5,039 bases of DNA from assembly GCA_023392555.1 (NCBI GenBank), contig JAEVYW010000056.1, positions 1 through 5,039 of the forward strand, read 5' to 3'. Below the pieces are notes generated by a model that searched no databases, was not told the origin of the DNA, and saw only the letters and a list, made by a program, of their open reading frames with translations. Positions 1-5,039 of this stretch are shown piece by piece; position 1 is the first letter of the stretch, and each line of letters begins with the position of its first letter. This DNA is from Pseudomonadota bacterium (GTDB taxonomy: Bacteria > Pseudomonadota > Alphaproteobacteria > Sphingomonadales > Sphingomonadaceae). The position numbers and the translations under genes were made by a program.

Positions 1-239
1 CGTTCGATGTGGATATCTTCGAAGCCTGCTTCGTCGAGGGCATCGCGGACAAGGTTTTCGATGGCAATCGTTGCCGGACAGCCGGTGTAGGTTGGCGTCA
101 GCTGCACGCGGGGCGGGTCGCTGGCGAGGCCGCGAACGATGCCGAGGTCGGTGATCGAGACGACCGGAATTTCCGGGTCCATCACCCCATCGAGCACGGC
201 CATCACCGCCGCCTCGTCGAGCGTTGCGACTTGGCTCAC
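1..239 (-). CDS. paaD: PaaD, phenylacetyl-CoA epoxygenase accessory subunit (partial, C-terminus off the left edge)
   Basis: The visible 79 residues form a DUF59/MIP18-type domain. Seen directly: DPEIPVVS at residues 21-28, DLGIVR at 31-36, and LTPTYTGCPAT at 47-57 with Cys54. These are hallmarks of PaaD rather than of SufT-like DUF59 proteins. In the phenylacetate pathway PaaD is needed for activity of the PaaABC(E) epoxygenase that converts phenylacetyl-CoA to its ring 1,2-epoxide; its role is thought to be in metal or Fe-S cluster maturation in the cytoplasm. The usual length is about 150-165 residues, so about half is missing, including the expected C-terminal cysteine cluster. The start is taken as GTG at 239-237, which gives about 20 residues before DPEIP, close to the spacing I recall for E. 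coli PaaD. An ATG at 203-201 has a better-placed GAGG but would trim the N-terminal helix. The gene begins 10 nt after the thiolase stop, so it is probably co-transcribed and translationally coupled. Confidence 0.85.
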   Translation of the reverse strand, partial: MSQVATLDEAAVMAVLDGVMDPEIPVVSITDLGIVRGLASDPPRVQLTPTYTGCPATIAIENLVRDALDEAGFEDIHIE

Positions 240-249
240 GGCCGAAGTT

Positions 250-1452
<1,203 letters not shown>

Positions 1453-2538
1453 TCAGATGACTCCGCGGCGCATCTGGTCGAGCTCGATGCTTTCGAACAA
1501 AGCCTTGAAGTTGCCCTCGCCGAAGCCTTCGTTGCCCTTGCGCTGGATGATCTCGAAGAAGATCGGCCCGATCACGTTCTGGGTGAAGATCTGCAGCAGC
1601 AGGCCCTGCCCTTCGGTCGGCGCGCCGTCCATCAGGATGCGGCGCTTCTCGAGCTCGGGGATGCTCTCGTCGTGGCCTTTGATGCGGTCGGGGAGCATTT
1701 CGTAATAGGTGTCGGGCGTGTCCTGGAAGGGAATGCCGCGGGCGCGGATGACGTCGACCGCCTGGTAGATGTCGGTGGTGCCGAGCGCGATGTGCTGGAT
1801 GCCCTCGCCTTTGTACTCGCGCAGGAACTCCTCGATCTGGCTCTTGTCGTCCTGACTCTCGTTCAAGGGGATGCGGATCTTGCCGCAGGGCGAAGTCATC
1901 GCCTTCGAGAACAGGCCGGTGACCTTCCCTTCGATGTCGAAGTAGCGGATCTCGCGGAAGTTGAAGAGCCGCTCGTAGAAGTCGGCCCAGGTCGCCATGT
2001 TGCCGCGGTTCACGTTGTGCGTGAGGTGGTCGATGTAGGTCAGCTTCGAGTCCGCGTCAGCCATCCGCTGCTGCCAGTCGGGATGGAAGTCGAAGTCGAC
2101 GTCGTAGATCGAGCTGTCGTGATAGCGATCGACGAAGAACAGCCGCGATCCCCCGATGCCTTCGATCGCCGGAATGTCGAGCTCGCCGTCGCCCTTCGCG
2201 ACTTCGACATTGGTTGCGCCGAGGTCGAGAGCGCGCTGGTGAGCCGCCTTCGCGTCCTTGACCCGGAAGGCCATGGCGCAGGCGCTCGGCCCGTGATCGC
2301 GGGCGTAATGCTCGGCATAGCTGCCGGGCTCGGCATTGATGATGAAGTTGCAGTCGCCCTGCTTGTGGAGGGTGACGTTCTTGCTCTTGTGGCGGGCGAC
2401 CTCGGGGAAGCCCATCTTGGTGAACAGATCGCGCAGCAGCTCGATGTCCGGCGCGGTATATTCGACGAACTCGAACCCGTCGGTTCCCATGGGGTTTTCG
2501 AGGCCCAACGGACCCTTTTCGGCGACCTGCGTAGCCAT
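1453..2538 (-). CDS. hpd: 4-hydroxyphenylpyruvate dioxygenase
   Basis: A 361-residue non-haem Fe(II) dioxygenase of the vicinal oxygen chelate fold. It converts 4-hydroxyphenylpyruvate and O2 to homogentisate and CO2, the second step of tyrosine catabolism after transamination. Seen: the N-terminal VOC domain (about 20-155) and the catalytic C-terminal domain (about 165-345). The metal triad is His171 in YIDHLTHNV, His249 in GIQHIALGT and Glu329 in IFFEIIQRKG. The GFGEGNFKALFESIE tail (338-352) belongs to the C-terminal helix region that closes the active site. The length is normal for bacterial HPD. The start is ATG 2538-2536, preceded by AAGGAG at 2550-2545 with a 6-nt spacer. The frame stays open 58 codons further upstream to an ATG at 2712, but that stretch has no HPD similarity and runs through the repeat cluster, so the short form is preferred. 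It is the first gene of the unit continuing into the thiolase and paaD. Confidence 0.97.
   Translation of the reverse strand: MATQVAEKGPLGLENPMGTDGFEFVEYTAPDIELLRDLFTKMGFPEVARHKSKNVTLHKQGDCNFIINAEPGSYAEHYARDHGPSACAMAFRVKDAKAAHQRALDLGATNVEVAKGDGELDIPAIEGIGGSRLFFVDRYHDSSIYDVDFDFHPDWQQRMADADSKLTYIDHLTHNVNRGNMATWADFYERLFNFREIRYFDIEGKVTGLFSKAMTSPCGKIRIPLNESQDDKSQIEEFLREYKGEGIQHIALGTTDIYQAVDVIRARGIPFQDTPDTYYEMLPDRIKGHDESIPELEKRRILMDGAPTEGQGLLLQIFTQNVIGPIFFEIIQRKGNEGFGEGNFKALFESIELDQMRRGVI
1461..1464 (-). promoter_or_regulatory. Ribosome binding site that selects the TTG start of the thiolase
   Basis: On the minus strand GGAG lies within the last codons of hpd, 8 nt before the TTG at 1452-1450. The hpd stop TGA (1455-1453) touches the TTG with no gap, so a ribosome ending hpd can restart at once. 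No other start fits the conserved thiolase N-terminus. Confidence 0.7.
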
Positions 2539-2544
2539 TTCAGT

Positions 2545-2550
2545 CTCCTT
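2545..2550 (-). promoter_or_regulatory. Ribosome binding site of hpd
   Basis: On the minus strand AAGGAG lies 6 nt before ATG 2538-2536. This near-consensus Shine-Dalgarno decides between the 361-residue start and the longer in-frame possibility beginning at 2712. Confidence 0.85.
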
Positions 2551-2605
2551 CGCGGCCCAACTGCGCCGCCCATCCGGCAGTTTCAAGAGCGGGCGCCATC
2601 TGCTT

Positions 2606-2659
2606 AAGGTCATAAGGTCACAAAGGTCACGGACAGCAGCGCCATTCGTGTGACCTTTG
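2606..2659. repeat. AAGGTCA repeat cluster, candidate operator of the hpd operon
   Basis: The heptamer AAGGTCA occurs at 2606-2612, 2614-2620 and 2623-2629 as direct copies with 8- and 9-bp periods. A fourth copy is inverted (TGACCTT at 2651-2657). The third direct copy and the inverted one extend to a perfect 10-bp inverted repeat, CAAAGGTCAC at 2621-2630 and GTGACCTTTG at 2650-2659, with a 19-nt spacer. The arm centres are 29 bp apart, close to three helical turns, so both arms would face the same side of the DNA. The cluster lies about 70-120 bp before the hpd start, where a regulator would act. The regulator is not in the window. Inference: a dimeric or multimeric transcription factor responding to an aromatic compound. 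The repeats are directly visible; the operator role is not shown. Confidence 0.65.
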
Positions 2660-2671
2660 ATGCCGCCCGCG

Positions 2672-2684
2672 GCACGTGACGTGC
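2672..2684. repeat. 13-bp near-palindrome upstream of hpd
   Basis: GCACGT-G-ACGTGC is an inverted repeat of two 6-bp arms around a single base, about 135-147 bp before the hpd start and just upstream of the AAGGTCA cluster. It could be a separate protein binding site. There is no family assignment, and in a G+C-rich context short palindromes do arise by chance. Confidence 0.35.
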
Positions 2685-2780
2685 GCTGATCCGCGGGGTG
2701 CCAGTTGGGCATTTGCGCAGCCTAGCAGAAGCCGGGAGATGTAGGACAGACGCGCGGATCGAACGTCCGCAATGAGGGGG

Positions 2781-2820
2781 GAAGCGGACCGCTTCTTCTC
2801 CGCCCTCTTATTTCGAGGGC
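2781..2820 (-). terminator. Two hairpins at the 3' end of the serine hydrolase gene, possible weak terminator
   Basis: Read on the minus strand, GCCCTC-GAAATAA-GAGGGC (2820-2802) forms a 6-bp stem whose loop contains the TAA stop. It is followed after 6 nt by GAAGCG-GTC-CGCTTC (2795-2781). Neither is followed by a T run on the minus strand; a C run follows instead. This is therefore not a standard intrinsic terminator. The stems could slow polymerase, protect the 3' end or aid factor-dependent termination. Confidence 0.35.
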
Positions 2821-4268
2821 AATCGGTGCGCAGCGAACTTCGCGATGCTTTCGGACATTGGGGGATCGCGATTGGCGAGGACAGCCACCGTCACTCCGCT
2901 GCTCAGGAAATGCTGGAGGGAGCCGCTCATTCCAGGTGCGCCGCCGCCATGCCCGATGAAGCGCCCGGCGCCCGGAAGCGTTTCGCCAAAGTCGAACCCG
3001 GCGAACTTGCCGTCGATCATCGTCACGCCCCCATCGATCAGCTTCTGAAGTGTCTCCGCTCGCAACAGTCGGTGAGAGGTGAGGCCTAGGATGAAGCGGT
3101 TGAAGTCGCCCACCGTGGAGTAGCCGCCACCGGCGGCCGTGCCGTTAAGCGGAAGCGTATCCGCCGCGTTGTCCAGATGCGCCGGAGGTCCCATGTAACT
3201 TACCGCTCGGCGCGGCAGAACTTCGCTCTCCGGGCGGTTTCCCGTCGAGGTCATGCCGGCGGGCTTGAAGATGTTCCGCTGGATATAGTCGTCGTATGAC
3301 AGGCCCGAGACCTCCTCGACGATTCGCCCGAGAAGGATGAAGCCGAAATTGCTGTAAGATTGGCGGGCTCCGGGCGCGAACTCCGGAGCGCGGCTGCCGT
3401 AGAGGTCGACATAGTCTTTCGTGCTGCGAAGCGACGCCTTCTTGCGATCGAACTCGGGTCCAAAAATGTCGCCTGTCCCGCCGGTATGGCTGAGGAGATT
3501 GGCGACTGTAACCTTCGTCGCAATGTCCTGGTTTGCGTAATCCTTGAGGTACCGACCGATCGGCGCCTGCAGGTCGATCTTTCCCTTTTCGACAAGCTGC
3601 ATGATCGAGACCGCGGTGAACATCTTCCCCATCGATCCAAACCGGAATTGCGTGTCGACCGTGTTCGGTTTGCGGTGCTCGCGATCCGCGAGGCCATAGG
3701 CCTTCTGGAACTTCACTCGCCCACCTTGCGCGACGAGGATCGCCCCCGAAAACTCGCCCTTTGCCGCGCGCGTCGCCGCGCGATCGTCGATGCTCTTGAT
3801 CAAGGCCGGTAGTGCCAGCTTCGGAGCAGGGGCAGCGCCCGGCGGAACTTCGCCGGTATAAGATCCGCCGGCGAACGCGATCTTCTCCGCCGCCGTGGCG
3901 CCCGGCTTGAACTTCCAGGTACCCCACGAGTCCATGTTGGGATCGAACACCCACAGCTGTACGGCGTCGGCGCTGGCGGATTTCACCCCGCAAGGTTCCA
4001 TGCCGCGGAGGAAGTCGCGCATTGGAAGCGGCTCCATGCCGTTGGGCATCACGGGCCCGCGCTCCTTCAGGAACCGCAGATAAGCGTCATCGTCCGCCGA
4101 GTTGATCGCACCGGTCCAGTCACTGACCAGGCGCACGACCGCCTCTCTCGATGGTAGCTGCGGTTCTTCGACGTGCGCCGACGCGCCGCAAACGCTTGTT
4201 GCCGCCGAGGCCGCCGTTGGGATTATGACCCAGATCAAAGCTGAATAGGTCAACGCAACTCTACGCAT
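2808..4268 (-). CDS. Secreted serine hydrolase, beta-lactamase / penicillin-binding-protein fold, with N-terminal extension
   Basis: 486 residues. A signal peptide is visible: MRR, a hydrophobic stretch from about 4 to 18, and a likely signal peptidase I site after ASA22. The residues before Cys27 do not fit a lipobox, so a periplasmic or exported protein is expected. The hydrolase domain (about 155-480) carries Ser212-x-x-Lys215 in GSMGKMF, the Tyr305-Ser-Asn307 motif in QSYSNFGF, and HGGG at 440-443 in the place of the KTG triad. This HGG form is common in class C-like esterases and D-amino-peptidases rather than true beta-lactamases. Residues about 38-140 form an extra region with PMRDFLRGM and LWVFDP that I cannot name; it has Cys27 and Cys93, which could pair outside the cytoplasm. 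The substrate is unknown: ester, D-peptide or beta-lactam are all possible. The ATG at 4268 has GAGG at 4279-4276, 7 nt ahead. The TAA stop is 2810-2808. It shares no obvious function with the aromatic genes downstream. Confidence 0.85.
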   Translation of the reverse strand: MRRVALTYSALIWVIIPTAASAATSVCGASAHVEEPQLPSREAVVRLVSDWTGAINSADDDAYLRFLKERGPVMPNGMEPLPMRDFLRGMEPCGVKSASADAVQLWVFDPNMDSWGTWKFKPGATAAEKIAFAGGSYTGEVPPGAAPAPKLALPALIKSIDDRAATRAAKGEFSGAILVAQGGRVKFQKAYGLADREHRKPNTVDTQFRFGSMGKMFTAVSIMQLVEKGKIDLQAPIGRYLKDYANQDIATKVTVANLLSHTGGTGDIFGPEFDRKKASLRSTKDYVDLYGSRAPEFAPGARQSYSNFGFILLGRIVEEVSGLSYDDYIQRNIFKPAGMTSTGNRPESEVLPRRAVSYMGPPAHLDNAADTLPLNGTAAGGGYSTVGDFNRFILGLTSHRLLRAETLQKLIDGGVTMIDGKFAGFDFGETLPGAGRFIGHGGGAPGMSGSLQHFLSSGVTVAVLANRDPPMSESIAKFAAHRLPSK

Positions 4269-4294
4269 ACCGGGACCTCATCCGCGCATTGCTT

Positions 4295-4303
4295 CAAAGG
4301 TCA
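4295..4303. repeat. CAAAGGTCA element shared with the hpd upstream cluster
   Basis: The same 9 bases occur at 2621-2629 and, inverted, at 2651-2659. Here the site lies 27-35 nt upstream of the serine hydrolase start, a position that may fall near or within its promoter or leader. Only a single copy is present, so chance cannot be excluded. Confidence 0.35.
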
Positions 4304-4331
4304 GAATAGCTCGTTGCCTCCGCCCGATCAT

Positions 4332-4365
4332 GGCAATGAATGCCGCTGGAATGCCAGATTCTGGC
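4332..4365. repeat. Cluster of short inverted and direct repeats in the divergent promoter region
   Basis: GGCA-ATGAA-TGCC (4332-4344) is an inverted repeat, GCCAG-ATT-CTGGC (4353-4365) is a second, perfect in its arms, and GAATGCC occurs twice, at 4338-4344 and 4349-4355, 11 bp apart. One helical turn between direct copies and paired inverted copies would suit a regulator acting on both divergent genes. No regulator gene is visible. Confidence 0.4.
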
Positions 4366-4455
4366 GTGGCGTCGCTAAAGTCCGCAGTGGGTGGAACGCG
4401 GACATTCAGCCCCATGGTCCTATGCGCGCCGCAATCACGCGGCAGGACTACACTC

Positions 4456-5039
4456 ATGACAACCGTTCAGGCTCTGCTCGCCTTCATCGCAGCAGCATCC
4501 ATTCTGACACTGACCCCCGGCGTCGATACGGCGATGGTGCTGCGCTCTGCTGCCTCCGGTGGCCCGCGCCCAGCCGTCTATGCAGCAGTCGGCATCGCCT
4601 TGGGATGCTTGGTGTGGGGTGCCGCCGTCTCCGTGGGCTTGGGTGCTCTGCTGGCGGCATCAGAAATCGCGTTCACGGTCGTGAAATGGGCGGGCGCGGC
4701 CTACCTGCTCTACTTGGGCTTGAAGCTCATTGTGCATCCCCGTGCGAGCTTGGACGCTTCGGAACTTGGCGCTCCTAAGCTCGACCCGTGGCAATCCCTC
4801 CGGCAAGGGTTGATGACCAACATTCTCAATCCCAAGGTCGGCGTTTTCTACATCACCTTCCTGCCGCAGTTCATTCCCGTTGGAGCGAGCGTTGCGCTGT
4901 TCTCATTCCTGCTCGCCACCATCCACGTCCTGCTGAGCCTCGTTTGGTTCGCGGTGCTCATCGCGGCCACTGTCCCGATGGGGCGGCTCCTGCGCCGTCC
5001 GCGTGTGGTAAAGGGCTTGGACCGAGTGACTGGCGGTGT
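4456..5039 (+). CDS. LysE/RhtB-family amino acid exporter (partial, C-terminal end off the right edge)
   Basis: 194 residues are encoded before the edge. The family is usually about 205-210 residues, so only the last dozen or so are missing. This is an inner-membrane protein that exports amino acids or related metabolites using the proton gradient. Seen: hydrophobic segments at about 5-25, 41-66, 71-93, 119-139 and 143-175; the family motif near the end of the first helix, TLTPGVDTAMVLR (18-30); and the NPKVGVFYITFLPQF signature (125-139). The gap between helices 3 and 4 (about 95-117) is polar, as in the family. The ATG at 4456 has AGGA at 4444-4447 with an 8-nt spacer. The substrate (homoserine, threonine, lysine, cysteine or other) cannot be told from sequence. 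TTG supplies 8 of its 32 leucine codons against 3 of 25 in hpd, a slight difference in codon use. It is divergent from the serine hydrolase. Confidence 0.92.
   Translation, partial: MTTVQALLAFIAAASILTLTPGVDTAMVLRSAASGGPRPAVYAAVGIALGCLVWGAAVSVGLGALLAASEIAFTVVKWAGAAYLLYLGLKLIVHPRASLDASELGAPKLDPWQSLRQGLMTNILNPKVGVFYITFLPQFIPVGASVALFSFLLATIHVLLSLVWFAVLIAATVPMGRLLRRPRVVKGLDRVTGG

Larger units (their letters stand above)
2539..2807 (-). promoter_or_regulatory. Upstream region of the hpd operon
   Basis: These 269 bases separate hpd from the serine hydrolase gene, which is transcribed in the same direction. They must hold the hpd promoter unless the hydrolase transcript reads through. The region contains the AAGGTCA cluster (2606-2659), a near-palindrome (2672-2684), a small inverted repeat with 5-bp GCGGA/TCCGC arms (2754-2770) and the hairpins at the hydrolase 3' end. 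I could not pick a convincing -35/-10 pair by eye. Confidence 0.6.
4269..4455. promoter_or_regulatory. Divergent intergenic region between the serine hydrolase and LysE-type exporter genes
   Basis: 187 bases between two start codons that point away from each other, so both promoters should lie here. It contains inverted and direct repeats around 4332-4365 and a CAAAGGTCA element at 4295-4303. A TATTCT on the minus strand near 4306-4311 could be a -10 element for the hydrolase, but no well-spaced -35 was found. On the plus strand TATGCG near 4421-4426 is an equally weak -10 for the exporter gene. Confidence 0.5.

Noticed and set aside
201..203. ATG as the start of paaD, with GAGG 8 nt ahead
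   Set aside because: It would leave only 8 residues before DPEIP; the GTG at 239-237 gives the N-terminal length expected of PaaD. It remains a possible secondary start.
1920..1926. A further TGACCTT heptamer
   Set aside because: It lies inside hpd coding sequence, encodes conserved residues, and stands alone without the flanking bases of the 9-10-bp element; most likely chance.
2539..2712. 58-codon N-terminal extension of hpd to an ATG at 2712
   Set aside because: The extension has no HPD similarity, covers the AAGGTCA repeats, and an excellent AAGGAG site stands before the inner ATG at 2538.
3145..3993. A 282-codon minus-strand frame inside the serine hydrolase gene
   Set aside because: It is a frame-shifted reading of the hydrolase, rich in R, G and S, with none of the catalytic motifs.
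4314..4778. A 154-codon plus-strand frame overlapping the exporter start
   Set aside because: It is an out-of-frame reading of the LysE gene; the correct frame from 4456 shows the family motifs and has a ribosome binding site.

Overview
The window is high in G+C and densely coding. Four protein genes can be supported: three in a row on the minus strand plus a fourth minus-strand gene upstream of them, and a divergent plus-strand gene cut by the right edge. That makes five CDS in all, of which the leftmost (paaD) and rightmost (LysE-type exporter) are partial. The protein styles (HPD with the NPMGTDGFEFVEYTAP-type N-terminus, PcaF/PaaJ thiolase, PaaD) and the composition suggest an aerobic proteobacterium, probably an alphaproteobacterium and possibly a sphingomonad. 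That placement is a judgement from sequence style, not from a search.

Left part (1-2538, minus strand, read right to left): hpd (4-hydroxyphenylpyruvate dioxygenase), then a 3-oxoadipyl-CoA / 3-oxo-5,6-dehydrosuberyl-CoA thiolase (pcaF/paaJ), then the start of paaD (phenylacetyl-CoA epoxygenase accessory subunit). The thiolase starts with TTG directly after the hpd stop codon, and paaD starts 10 nt after the thiolase stop, so the three look like one transcription unit. Together they cover aromatic amino acid breakdown: HPD feeds the homogentisate branch of Tyr/Phe catabolism, while PaaD and the thiolase belong to the phenylacetyl-CoA branch, whose thiolase steps release acetyl-CoA and succinyl-CoA.

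Intergenic 2539-2807: the hpd upstream region. It holds a cluster of AAGGTCA heptamers (three direct copies plus one inverted), including a perfect 10-bp inverted repeat with a 19-nt spacer. This is a strong candidate operator for the aromatic operon. A near-palindrome lies further upstream, and two small hairpins sit at the 3' end of the next gene.

Right part (2808-5039): a secreted serine hydrolase of the beta-lactamase / penicillin-binding-protein fold (minus strand), with an extra N-terminal region. It is separated by a 187-bp divergent intergenic region from a LysE/RhtB-family amino acid exporter (plus strand, lacking only its last residues). The 9-bp CAAAGGTCA element of the hpd operator recurs just upstream of the hydrolase start.

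No tRNA, rRNA, CRISPR array, insertion sequence or clear phage element was seen. I found no evidence for a wholly new system. The most interesting items are the hpd upstream repeat cluster and the compact hpd-thiolase-paaD arrangement.
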